Source: Effrenium voratum
Taxonomy: Eukaryota > Sar > Dinophyceae > Suessiales > Symbiodiniaceae
Direction of reading: 5' to 3'
Assembly (NCBI GenBank): GCA_963377175.1
Contig: CAUJNA010003749.1
Span: 755,383 to 819,382, forward strand
Length of the DNA stretch: 64,000 nucleotides
Shown here: piece by piece, positions 32,750 through 42,520 of the stretch
Layout: each line of letters opens with the position of its first letter
Numbering within the stretch: the stretch's first letter is position 1
Program-made: the position numbers and the translations under genes
The notes under the pieces: model-generated
Seen by the model: the letters and a program-made list of their open reading frames with translations, nothing else
What the model was told of the DNA's origin: nothing
The model's database searches: none

Positions 32750-33390
32750 CTTGGCTCGGCCTATCGTGCTGATGGCATGTTCCGAACCACGTAACTGGTT
32801 CACTGCTCTTGCCCGCCATGACGGGCCGCAGGTTGTCACCATAACTCTGGTTGATGACTTACTGAGCGAGTACGGGGGGAGAATCGCCAGACATGTGCTT
32901 ACCAAACCTTCCGATTTGTTGTTCTTCGCCGGGCCTTGCACGGGGGGATCATCATGGGCACGCCTCAACAAGACTCGCGGAATTGACACCGCAGAGAAAA
33001 TCGAGGCCAAACAAAGAGAATTTTGGAGATTGTTTGAACGGTTCGTTGAAATTAAACGGCATGCCATGACAAAACGAGCCGCGATTTTGTTTGAGTTGCC
33101 TGGAAGTTGTGATTATTGGAAAGATGAGAGACTGCATGAGGTTGTGCATGATGGGACTAGTCACGAGTTTGATGGGTGTCGCTATGGCTTGAAACAAAGA
33201 TATGCAAAGAAACCCATGCCAATCAAGAAACCATGGAGAGTTGTCTCATGGAACTTTGAACTTGGTGGCTCGTTGTCTAAGAAATGCAATGGAAACCATG
33301 AGCATGGACCTTGTGCTGGTCGTGAAACCAAAGAAACCCAGTTGTACACGTCTATAATTGTGGGTGTGATCCTTCGCCGTTTTCGTGCTC
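32682..33390 (+). CDS. Element 2 methyltransferase-like (PCTGG) domain
   Basis: First ~230 residues of the frame 32682-36335. Order of motifs: VVTITLVDDLLSEYG strand, DLLFFAGPCTGGSSW (Cys86), AILFELPGSCDYW (Glu138), FDGCRYGL, KKPWRVVSWNF, then C...HEHG. The same order occurs in element 1 (5.94-6.44 kb). Inference: Rossmann-type methyltransferase related to cytosine-C5 enzymes, where Pro-Cys carries the catalytic Cys and the later Glu lies in the ENV-like motif. A classic FxGxG SAM motif is not obvious. The domain sits directly after pol; it may be part of the polyprotein, since the joining frame break is only one base. Confidence 0.45.
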
Positions 33391-33700
33391 GAGCAAGGTG
33401 CCTCAAACCGGCACCGTTGAAACTCGCTCTTGCTTGCATTACGCGAAGGAGATCGCGGAAGCACCAAGCTACTGCGAGCGAAATCTGCACCACCCCAACT
33501 GCACAACCGAGGTGCTGGGTCAGTCCCGAACCTCTGGTGCATACGGGGAGCTGGGTCAGTCCCGAACCCCAAGCTTCAAGGAGGAGCTGGACGAGTTTGT
33601 CACCTCAATCTGAAGCTGGGATCGTATTGGGACAATTCCGTGGCTTCATTTGCAGCTGCTTATTTTGGATTTTCCTGGGTCTGGAGAACATCATCAAGAT
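33391..33700 (+). other. Low-complexity linker with duplicated GGGTCAGTCCC motif
   Basis: Open in the same frame but Arg/Ser/Pro-rich, with two copies (33517-33527, 33553-33563) of a GGGTCAGTCCC micro-hairpin inside a 36-bp tandem repeat. A short hydrophobic stretch (GFICSCLFWIFLG) follows at about 33640-33680. Confidence 0.5.
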
Positions 33701-36335
33701 GACCGCCAATCCGACTGTCGTCAATGCGAATGAGTTCTTCTGCGTGCCTGTCGGGAAATCTAGGCAAGCGGCAGTCTTCTTGGGAAATTTGGTGAAGAAC
33801 GCCATCGAGGAAGGCAAGAGGATACCCAAGAGGATGGAGATGAACAGCGACCTGGGTATGTGCGTGAAGTGGATCGAGGACATCGGCGTCCCCGCTATTT
33901 ATGCATACTCTGCGTACTACTCTGCCAAGGGCCGCGGGATGATGAAAGGTGAAGGGCAGTCTATGAGGGTTGCCTTAGAGTTCATCAGCAAAGTTTTCGG
34001 ACAGCTTTCTGCCGACGAATGTATGCTTGGATGGAGGGAATTCTGCAGCAAGGGAAAGAAGATAGTGTCGGCGCTGAACCAACTTTGCGGTGAGGCAACG
34101 ATGCTAGCGAAGAACCCCGAGTTGCTCGACGTAACCAAGTACTGCATAGAAGGGGCGGATATGTTGAGGTCAATCGCGAACATCTGGGATCTCGCACTAG
34201 GCGTGGCCGAGGACAACGATGAACGGTCGTTCAAAGCTGCATTCCACCAGAACACCCCGGTTGGGGAGGTGTACAAAGAATTCATCAGCGACGAGTCATC
34301 TAGGGCATCGTCATCGAGAAGGTGGAGGAGCTCCGAGGAGTTCCAGACGACTGCAGAGTTTGAGAGGCACGATCGGAGAATTGCAAGGTACAGAGATCGA
34401 AACTGGGGGAAAGTGTTCACGTTGAGCGTGATCAAGGCTCCCAAGATCGACTCCTACGGTCGTGGTTCCAAGGACGACTACCAGAAGAATTGGGACCTTG
34501 GGTTGGTCTACCAGAATGAGCTGCAGGCATCGATGAAGAACCTCGCATATGCACTGAGGAGGGATGAGAATGCCAGCCAGAACAATCTGTTGCGCTGGAT
34601 GATCTGTGGGTCAACCCCCAGTGACATCTCTGATGCGTGCATCGGGGCGGTCAATTCGCTCATGTGCGTATCGTTCATCATGAGGAGATTGCAGCCATTG
34701 CTCGGTGAGAAGGACTCCAAAGATCAGTCGTATACAGCTTATTTCCGTCCAGACAAAAGGGAGCTGAACGATCTCTACCGGGAGATCGAGTACGCCAGGG
34801 ATTTCCTATGGTGCATCGATATGATCTATGAGTCGAAGCTGCCTGCGATGAACATCAACTCCATCAGTTTGGCACCGCACGCGGCTGACAGGGCCGCTGA
34901 GAACCAAGATCGGCGCAAGTGGGTAAGCTGGATGAAGGAGATCGAGAAGAAGGCCGAGAAGGACGTCATGATCGAATTCTTCCAGAATAAATACTGCACG
35001 ATTCATGAAATCGAGAGGGAACTGGAGAAGTACCCCGAGGATTTCGTGGTTGGGGAAGAGCCGACATGGTGGGTGATGGGCTCATCGAAGACGGAGCCGC
35101 CACGGAAGACGGAGCGACAGCAGAAGTCGGCATCAAGCTCCGGACAAAGGAGTCAAACCGCTGGTGGGTCAGTCCCCCAGCCGGGAGCTCCAAGTGGGGG
35201 GTCGCAAGCCAGCGATGCTGTCAAGATCGACAACGAGATCATCGACTCCATTTTCCGAATGAACTCTGGCGGTGACGACGACAGATGGGTGATTATTAAC
35301 CCAACTGCTGGACATGATACCTACACTTCATTCGAAGGGGGTATTACTTTGGGCGGCGCGACTGTCAATGTGAAGTTCAACATAGACAACAATACGGGGT
35401 ACCCGATCATACAAACTGTATTTGGGCCGTGTCTTGCAGAAGGTAAGAACGCAACATACTGGGAGTGTATGCTGAGATGCCTGACCTCTTCGCTATTGCA
35501 CTTCGAGGAGAAGACCAGCGCGGAGAAGATTATTCTTTCATATGTTGGAAAGGGGAACGCGGCATGGCTACAGCTATATGCTTTCTTGTGTGCCCAAACA
35601 GGATGCTTGTTTACTGGACGCCTTCCGGGCGCCAAAGCCATCAACGCGTTGATCCAGGCGGAGATGAACCCGGACAACGCACCTGGACAGTTGAACCGGA
35701 TTATCAAGAGACAGAAGAGGAGCCCCATTGGTGAGGCAACGATTCGCGACATGATGATCCAGAAGAAGAGCTTCTTGGTCCTGGACTGGCCCCTGAGGGC
35801 CGTCAACTCGAAAGGGAGCACGAAGACCTTCCAGATGATGGTCAACGAACAGGGATGGACAAATATCGAAGAGAGATCATACTATGGGTCGAGTGAGCAA
35901 GTCTCCTCACCCAGCGACACGTTGAATATCATCTCCCGATTGCAGAAGCTGGATAAGCTCATCGCTGGACGGCGGAGGCGAGACATGGATGACTCACCAA
36001 TGTCGGTGCACATTTGGATGTCGCTATATGATTGGGTGTGCATGAGAGGATGTGGGTGGCAGGTGACCGCCAATCCCATCATCGACTCCCTGCAAAAGGC
36101 GGTATCTGACCTCGTCAACACGTGCAAGGGCCTGGTCGTGGTGTGCGTGAATCGTGATGTTGCTTTCCATGGAGGGAGAGGGGACTTGGGGACGATCGCC
36201 AACAAGGTTAGCGAGATCTGCAAGGCGGCAGGCGCGCTGGTGACCGAGAACGATCGCCTGTGGCGCGTGGTCCATGCGCTCACAGGAAAGAACTACAAGA
36301 TCCCTGGGAGCTCGAACTGCAACATTTCCTCCTGA
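33697..36335 (+). CDS. Element 2 large accessory protein of unknown function
   Basis: Part of the open frame 32682-36335; an internal Met near 33697 (KMTANPTVVNANEFF) could start a separate protein of ~880 residues. Residues 1-470 are largely alpha-helical (TVVNANEFFCVPVGK; many Leu/Ala/Lys heptads; charged DRRIARYRDRNWGK). A Ser/Gln/Pro-rich linker near 35080-35220 separates this from a second globular part (RWVIINPTAGHDTY; GPCLAEGKNATYWECML; KGLVVVCVNRD). No family recognised. It replaces, in position, the SGNH-like part of element 1. The frame ends at 36335 and coding continues in another frame from about 36260. Confidence 0.5.
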
Positions 36336-39300
36336 AACGACTGCTGATTGAGAAATCCATCGATGCGGTCGCACCAAGCAACGCGTTTGTGTGTGAGCTG
36401 GAGGGGACGTGCATAAACGAGCCCGACCTTCGATTCAACATCCCGAAGAACATGGAAGAGTCGAAGGTGAAGTTTGAATACAAGCCGACCTTCACTGCGC
36501 AGTCAAAGAGGAAACAAGAACAGCAAGATGAAGGGCACGGCGAACAGGATGCGTTTGGGAAAGCCGATGTCGGTGATCAACGTCTTCGATGGTATACGGT
36601 CACGGAGCTCAGCAAGTTTATCTGCGAACTTTGCGCTAAAGAGATGCAGATGAGCAAGTCGAAGGTGCTCGGACCGAACTCGAAGTACAATCCCTCTTCT
36701 TGCGTGAACTGTTGCGCGAACTGGAACGCGGACACGAACGGTATTGCAAGGTCTATCGAAGGGAAGAAGCTGTACACGCGCCTCTTCGCGGAATGCGTGG
36801 TTGCAATCCCTGACCTTCAGAACCTCATGGTGGACGTCAACAACATCCAGGCCATGATCACGATTATACGGGAGCTCGCGTATTCTAAGCTGAAGAAGGA
36901 GCTCTCCCACGTGGGCTTCGTGAGCATGACAGTGGATCAGGCAGCACAGTTCTACAACAACGGTCACGGGAAGCAATTATGTGCATCCCGGGATGTGATC
37001 GTGTGCAAGAATTCCGAGGGAGTCGAGGAGAGAATGTCCATCTTCATGATAGACAAGGATCTCGGCAACGTGGCCTATTCCTCCTGGATCAAGAGCGTGC
37101 TCGACCAAGGGACGATGTATGAACTCCTAGGACAAACCTCAAACGAGGAATCCTTGGGAGACGTCGTCGAGATGGTATTGGGGTTCTTTGAGGTGATGTC
37201 GTACTTTCAGCACGAACTGCCACTGTGGAAGGATGTGTGGAAGATCAAGAGGGAGTTCGAGCAGTCAATCGTACGACACCTCGCCGGGAACGTGACCCAC
37301 ACGACGGGCCAGAACCGAAAGCGGAACAAACCTTCCGCTCAACTCGGGGCGCCCACGAAAGAAGTGCTGGACATCATGAACAAGGCTAAGCCCAGACACC
37401 CGCGATCCCTGATAACCGAGCCTGCTGCCCAAGGGTCCAAGAGAAAGGCAACGGAGGGCGAAGGTGACGGTCTTGGTCAAGCACCAGACCCGAGCCGAAG
37501 CTCTCAGCCCAACGCTGAGAAGGAAGAGAAGAAGCAGCGAGTGATCGACGGGCGGAGAGCGGCACTAGGATTCCTGGAGTCAATGGAGAAGTGCATGGGA
37601 GAAATGGGAATCTGCAAGAAGTGCGCGAACCTGGCCCACGACGGCGACTGCAAAGACATTGAGGAGGCTGCTGGCAACGAGAAAGCGATGAAGATGCTCC
37701 GTAAGCTACTCAGCAGTGATCCCGTGTCATCGGATGAAGATATGGGGGATACGGAGGAACCGCCCTCATCAACGTCCAAAGAAAGAAAGAGAGGAGGACA
37801 AGCAGGGAAAGAAACAATTGAGATGTATAGCTATACCATCAACTTGGTGGAGATGGCTGACACGGCAGAGGGAGGAGAGCTACAATGTGGTGGCGTGGAC
37901 CTCACCTACAACCCGTGCGGGGACAACAGGACGTTCAAGAGGACGCTTGAGATGGGATGCGACACCATCCCGTGCTACATCCCGAAGTACGGCGACGTGA
38001 GTGATGTGCACTTGCCATGGGCGTATGCGTCCATCGTTGACCCCAGATACTTTCCCAAAGGTGCCATCCTTGAGCAGGTGGACGTGATGCAGCTTGGCAA
38101 GAGTGTCATTTTCTGCGTTGCTCCTTTTGACGGCGCTCCACTGTGCAGGATTGGCGATGATCGCTCGGTATTTGCTACGAAAGACCAAGCAAACCAGCTA
38201 TCTCATGACCTATGCCGAGTCCTTCGACACAAGATCGGCAGCTGCCGAGGAAGTGCTTTCAGGTGCGACGAAGGTGGATGGGTCGACATTGACGCAGTCA
38301 TTGACGACCGGAACAACGACATATTCCCGCCAGGCACCTCGAGAGCGAAGCGATACATGGGCATCATGGAGGTGATCAAGTGGCAGGAATCTGGAAGCAA
38401 GAAATCGAGATTTCAGGTCCTGGCAGCAAGGTGTCCAAGCATCATGAACCCGAACGACACCAAGGCGGCCAGGGAGGAAATGACCAAAGCTGGCATGGAT
38501 CGGGACGACATCGACAGGATGTTCAACAGATGCGATGGTTGGTACAGACCTTGGTGCATCCGAGTCACAACTGGTCACAGTGATTTTGGATTCATGAGCT
38601 CATCCGCACTGGCAAATAGGTATTCCGCAAGGATGGGTGATTCTCTCGGAGGAGCATTCCATGTGACGTATGTGGAAAAACTGCCAAGCATCGTACGCTG
38701 TGGGTTAGTCCCCGGCGGAATCGATGGCGGTAACAGGCTAGCACTGCACTTCGGAGCGTTCGCTCCATGGGATGAGATGAACGTGGCAACACAGGTGACG
38801 CTGCGGAACGTAAGGAAGGGGGACCCGATTGCGATCATCTACATTCCCAGTGCAACCCTCGCGCGGTATGGAGCTGGAGTCGCGGCAAATGGGACTTTCA
38901 TGGTCTTTGACGTGGTCCCGTTCTATGAGGTCAAGTCCATTTGGATTGGCAGAAGCAACGGAGGGAAACGCCTGGAGTACGTTGATGTCAAGAGAGCGTA
39001 CTCGATGTGTGTGGAGAACGAGATCTGCCCTGGCTTCGTCAACTCATCCCAAGAGTCGGCTGCGATGTTCCTCCAGAACGTCACAAAGATCAGCGAGAGG
39101 ATGCCCGAGACCGAGACAGGTGCCGATAATCTGCACTACATCAGGGACATGGTTGATCGTGCATGCGAACTCTATCGGAACAACAAGATGGAGGAGTTCA
39201 ACGCGCAGGTCAACGAGGTCAGGGACGAAATCAGCAAAGTCGTCATCCTGCATGATGAGACATGGGAGGGACTGAGATGCCGGATATGTCCATCGTGTGC

Positions 39301-40339
39301 GACCGCGATCCCCACATGCTTCTGCTTATGCCTGGAATGTGAGGCGCAACTGATCTCCACCGGGAGGTACTACATCCACGTCAACTCCGACGATGAGGAG
39401 GACAATCAAAACCCCAACGTATCGGGAGATGCCAAGCGCGCACAGGAAGAAGCTAACCACGGTGCGGCGGCACAGGAGGATGATGACGAAGCGGAGGAAG
39501 TTCCGGGAGAAGAAGACGACATGGACACGCAAGGATATACATCCGGATATGCGTCAGAAGAGGATGACAGCGGTTGGTATTACCGCGACACTGATCTGAC
39601 GTCACGGGATATCATAAATTCCCAGCGGATGGCGATCTGCCTTGACGAGCCGCGTGAGGCTCAGTACATGGCAGGGTTTATCGCACTCCAGATGTCCAAG
39701 ATGGGGGGGATGTTCGAGGGTGGTGAGGAGAGAACGATGAATGCCCAACTCGAGGGGAGACCGGGCTGCCCTTACCACAATGACTTCAAGAGATACCCCA
39801 ACATGACTGAGCACGATCAGGAAGGTATACTTTTGCCATCAACAACACCGAAGATTTCTCAATCGGAGAATGTTCGGACAAGAGCCTTCCGATCGGTTGA
39901 GGAGCGTGACGAATATATTCGTATGATGGTGAACAAATGCGAGGGACTATACACATTTTACAAGCTGTGGATTGCAGCAAGAATCCTCGATGTCACCAAG
40001 GAAGAAATGAAGCTCCTGGTCAAGGACCGAGTGCACCCGGTGGGTGAAATTATTTTCAGATGTTTTGCACTAGCTTTCAACTGTAAGTATATATCATTCG
40101 TGAGGGATGGCCTAAACCTTGGCAAGCATGGCTACGCGGTCAATGTGAGCGCCATCATCTCGGCCGTCGACCCGAACAACTGCGACACACCCCTGCTGGA
40201 TTGGTGCCTTCGGAAAGGGCACTGGTTGCCAGAGGACTACAACAAGAAGTGTGTCCGGGCACGAGAAGCCCAGAAGAACTTGGACGAGGAGTTCCGTCGA
40301 CGCACTCACAGACTGTCCATTGTGGACCGGTATGCGTAG
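36260..40339 (+). CDS. Element 2 accessory protein with Tpt1/KptA-like RNA 2'-phosphotransferase domain
   Basis: 1359 residues, unbroken. Residues 1-370: unrecognised, with Cys pairs (FICELCAKEM, CVNCCANW). 370-540: Lys/Glu-rich linker with CKKCANLAHDGDC. About 645-930: Tpt1-like. LSHDLCRVLRHKIG gives Arg656-His657, GGWVDIDAVI follows as in the family's N-terminal winged helix, then IRVTTGHS (Arg768), HVTYVEKLP (His801), CGLVPGG and NRLALHFG (Arg826). Thus the known Arg-His, Arg, Arg active-site set is kept. Tpt1 removes an RNA 2'-phosphate using NAD+, making ADP-ribose 1'',2''-cyclic phosphate. A Cys-rich segment (CRICPSC...CLCLEC, from Cys1007), an acidic run and a ~200-residue C-terminal domain follow. 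The first in-frame start is GTG; it probably continues the previous frame. Confidence 0.7.
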   Translation: MARGPCAHRKELQDPWELELQHFLLKRLLIEKSIDAVAPSNAFVCELEGTCINEPDLRFNIPKNMEESKVKFEYKPTFTAQSKRKQEQQDEGHGEQDAFGKADVGDQRLRWYTVTELSKFICELCAKEMQMSKSKVLGPNSKYNPSSCVNCCANWNADTNGIARSIEGKKLYTRLFAECVVAIPDLQNLMVDVNNIQAMITIIRELAYSKLKKELSHVGFVSMTVDQAAQFYNNGHGKQLCASRDVIVCKNSEGVEERMSIFMIDKDLGNVAYSSWIKSVLDQGTMYELLGQTSNEESLGDVVEMVLGFFEVMSYFQHELPLWKDVWKIKREFEQSIVRHLAGNVTHTTGQNRKRNKPSAQLGAPTKEVLDIMNKAKPRHPRSLITEPAAQGSKRKATEGEGDGLGQAPDPSRSSQPNAEKEEKKQRVIDGRRAALGFLESMEKCMGEMGICKKCANLAHDGDCKDIEEAAGNEKAMKMLRKLLSSDPVSSDEDMGDTEEPPSSTSKERKRGGQAGKETIEMYSYTINLVEMADTAEGGELQCGGVDLTYNPCGDNRTFKRTLEMGCDTIPCYIPKYGDVSDVHLPWAYASIVDPRYFPKGAILEQVDVMQLGKSVIFCVAPFDGAPLCRIGDDRSVFATKDQANQLSHDLCRVLRHKIGSCRGSAFRCDEGGWVDIDAVIDDRNNDIFPPGTSRAKRYMGIMEVIKWQESGSKKSRFQVLAARCPSIMNPNDTKAAREEMTKAGMDRDDIDRMFNRCDGWYRPWCIRVTTGHSDFGFMSSSALANRYSARMGDSLGGAFHVTYVEKLPSIVRCGLVPGGIDGGNRLALHFGAFAPWDEMNVATQVTLRNVRKGDPIAIIYIPSATLARYGAGVAANGTFMVFDVVPFYEVKSIWIGRSNGGKRLEYVDVKRAYSMCVENEICPGFVNSSQESAAMFLQNVTKISERMPETETGADNLHYIRDMVDRACELYRNNKMEEFNAQVNEVRDEISKVVILHDETWEGLRCRICPSCATAIPTCFCLCLECEAQLISTGRYYIHVNSDDEEDNQNPNVSGDAKRAQEEANHGAAAQEDDDEAEEVPGEEDDMDTQGYTSGYASEEDDSGWYYRDTDLTSRDIINSQRMAICLDEPREAQYMAGFIALQMSKMGGMFEGGEERTMNAQLEGRPGCPYHNDFKRYPNMTEHDQEGILLPSTTPKISQSENVRTRAFRSVEERDEYIRMMVNKCEGLYTFYKLWIAARILDVTKEEMKLLVKDRVHPVGEIIFRCFALAFNCKYISFVRDGLNLGKHGYAVNVSAIISAVDPNNCDTPLLDWCLRKGHWLPEDYNKKCVRAREAQKNLDEEFRRRTHRLSIVDRYA
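38195..38960 (+). other. Tpt1/KptA-like domain core in element 2
   Basis: Spacing between the Arg-His dyad (656/657), Arg768 and Arg826 is longer than in yeast Tpt1 (24, 71, 138) because of an insertion of ~60 residues between the N- and C-terminal lobes (SKKSRFQVLAARCPSIMNP to RCDGWYRPW). The C-terminal lobe keeps the HxT, GL and RxxxH positions. A strand-rich tail with MVFDVVPFYEV follows. Confidence 0.65.
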
Positions 40340-40967
40340 TGAAGATGCTGATTGCGGCACGATGTGGGTTAGTCCCCATCTGTTGCTTGCGTCTCATCAA
40401 CACCATTGCGATGGAACGACTTTACATTATGATATGATTTCATATATCCAAGTTGAATGGATGTGTACATGGTTACATATTCCGATGACTATGACGCTCT
40501 GGATATTCATGGATGGAACTATTACCTTATAGATGATATCTTTTAATTATTTATGCATTGTCCATGGTATCTGGAATGGCTATGATTTGCATTGATTACT
40601 CACCGATGTTTCTTTGCCGGAAATATGCAGACCGATTACAAGCAGGCGCCTCTGGTGGACTTTTGTGGCCAACCCATTTATGGATGACAGCTGCGCGATG
40701 CGCAAATGCGGCAGCTGGATTGTTCGTTGGTGGTCAAATGACGTGACGATTGTGTATTATATACACCTGCATATGGATGTGTGCTTCGATTGGAGGATGA
40801 ATGTTTCACTTTTCGTACAATCGAACCCGGCATGTTTCACAGCGAATGAACGGTGTAGTGATAGCAAGTAAAAGAGTGCACGACACGATTTGTAGTTGAA
40901 GCCGTGGCCAGTGGAACGTTTTGTGGTGTTTGGACCGCATGATGAACAATGCGACCCAAATGGGGGA
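40340..40967. other. Untranslated tail of element 2
   Basis: About 630 bases without a supported gene, AT-rich relative to the coding part. One GGGTTAGTCCC micro-hairpin at 40366-40376. Ends in the polypurine tract. Confidence 0.6.
40958..40967 (+). other. Polypurine tract of element 2
   Basis: AAATGGGGGA directly before the TGTTAAAACC start of the 3' LTR; a G-run of this sort primes plus-strand DNA in LTR elements. Confidence 0.75.
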
Positions 40968-41390
40968 TGTTAAAACCCTCTAGGCCCCGTGCCGAAATTG
41001 GGTAGCTGTTCTGAGGTCATTGTTGGTGTTGCTTCCCAAGTTCCATTGATCGCCATTTTGGCTCAAGACACAATTAAGGTTCAAGATCTGATGTGTGACT
41101 GCATACATACGTGATCGGCATTGAGAGCGAAAACACTTCGCTTGCGCTGCATTTGTCAGGACCACTGTTTTAACTATCATTCCTTCTCCCTTACAACGTT
41201 TACACGGGTTCGGCTATAACGGCATCGTCCGTATACACCTTTCTACGTGGTTGGTATTACAGCTTGAGGGGTCGGTGCATAGCGTCCCACGGGACGTCAC
41301 CTTGCCGTCTCTTTTCTACGTGGTTGGTATTACAGCTTGAGGGTTCGGTGCATAGCGTCCCACGGGACGTCACCTTGCCGTCTCTTGACA
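40968..41390 (+). repeat. 3' LTR of element 2 (423 bp) with 73-bp internal duplication
   Basis: Same ends as the 5' LTR. The extra length is a tandem copy of a 73-bp block (about 41243-41315 and 41316-41388) from TTCTACGTGG to the CCGTCTCT end, plus one extra base near 41058. Confidence 0.9.
41052..41067 (+). other. Embedded dinoflagellate spliced-leader sequence
   Basis: GCCATTTTGGCTCAAG is identical to the last 16 nt of the conserved dinoflagellate spliced leader. The upstream six bases differ from it. The 5' LTR carries a decayed copy (18769-18783). Confidence 0.8.
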
Positions 41391-41395
41391 ATGGT
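41391..41395. repeat. Target site duplication (right), ATGGT
   Basis: Identical to 18680-18684. Confidence 0.9.
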
Positions 41396-42175
41396 TGTCA
41401 ATGTAGATTGTCACATCCTTTGCCCTTGGATGTTTCTTTTCTGTTATGTCACCACATTCCACCAGAGCATCTATCTCTTCAGCAGAGTACCTCTTCAGAA
41501 GGGAGGTGTAGGACTCTTCTTTGATTGTCTTGACAAACTCCTGATTGTTCTGGATCTTCTGCACTGCCTCCTGCCAGCCATCACCAAAGGTGGGGTCCAG
41601 CAGCCATGAAATTGCACACTGCCTTTTGGCATGATCTTGCCTTCACCCCTTGCCACATTGGATGCAGCTTCCCATACCTTCTTGCCCTCCACATTCTTGG
41701 AAATGGCAGTCTTGAGGCGACCATTGACTGCAGACCATTCTGCATTGCTCAGAGCAGGCCCTTCTGAGGCAACAGACTCATCCTCAACAGCCTTTTGCCT
41801 CCACAGCTCAATCTTTTCCTGCAATGACATGGGCTTCTCCTTGCTGCCAGATGCAGATGCCTTGGCAGCTGCTGGCTTCTTCATCACAGCCTTCATCACC
41901 TTCATTGCCTTCTTGGGGGCCATAGCTGCCAGAATACCAAGGCAAACAGGCGCACAACTAGCTTGGCAATGCTTGAGCACAGGGTTCATGAAGTCAAGCC
42001 CTTTCATTGTCAGCCACACGCAAGCCCTTGGTTTGTGCAGTACGGCATGCCAGTACAAAGCACCATGCAAGCAGCCAGCATGTTTTCCCATCATATGCCA
42101 GCATGACAAGCCACCTGCAAGCTGCTTCTTCTTGTTAGAGAAAACCGGCTGTCTACAAATAGCTGGTTCTTCCAT
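41391..42175 (-). pseudogene. Inner-element accessory protein, N-terminal part
   Basis: Minus-strand coding toward the element 2 insertion at 41390. A Met/Lys/Ala-rich basic start (MAPKKAMKVMKAVMKKPAAA, near 41921) precedes a helical region (PMSLQEKIELWRQKAVEDES; LSNAEWSAVNGRLKTA). After IMPK the frame shifts by one base near 41630; the second frame continues WLLDPTFGDGWQEAV and AEEIDALVECGDI to ...IYIDNH at 41391, where 18684 continues in frame. The KKPAAA repeat resembles AT-hook-like basic tails. The 5' start may be the internal Met near 41920 since the part upstream of it looks like intron or leader. Confidence 0.55.
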
Positions 42176-42520
42176 GCTTCAAATAATTGCAGGGCTCTGT
42201 TGACTTCATTCATCACAAGGAATTGTTGGACCTCAGTGCATGACATTGAGTTCATGTAGTTCAAAAACTCCCTGGTGTTCACTTTCATGCCCTCCCACAG
42301 GTCCCGGTTCTTCAGAAGCTGGTCAGAGGTGATGGCCAGCTCCACCCTGTCACGGGTTGTATTGTACAGGAACACCCTGATCTTCTTCCCTGGATCCTCC
42401 AAGTGGGTCACCACCTCCAGGTTGAAGGAAGTCCACACCAGCCATTTTCCATGCCACTCCATTGCAATGAGGTGCCCCTACCCAGCGCACATGTGGCTGG
42501 CAGAGGCTGGTGGGCTATGC

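Larger units (their letters stand above)
18685..41390 (+). mobile_element. Giant Copia-type LTR retrotransposon, element 2
   Basis: LTRs at 18685-19033 and 40968-41390 begin TGTTAAAACC and end TTGACA; the 5-bp flank ATGGT is repeated on both sides (18680-18684, 41391-41395). The internal region has gag with CCCH fingers, pol in Copia order, then 7.6 kb of extra coding (32.7-40.3 kb). Total 22.7 kb; about 18.1 kb after discounting the repeated pol segment around the N gap, still far longer than usual 5-9 kb Copia elements. It is inserted in a minus-strand gene of the inner DNA transposon. All its genes are on the plus strand. Confidence 0.9.

Noticed and set aside
36020..36335. SGNH-like remnant in element 2 (VVVCVNRD)
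   Set aside because: No block I Ser motif or D-x-x-H at proper spacing was found.
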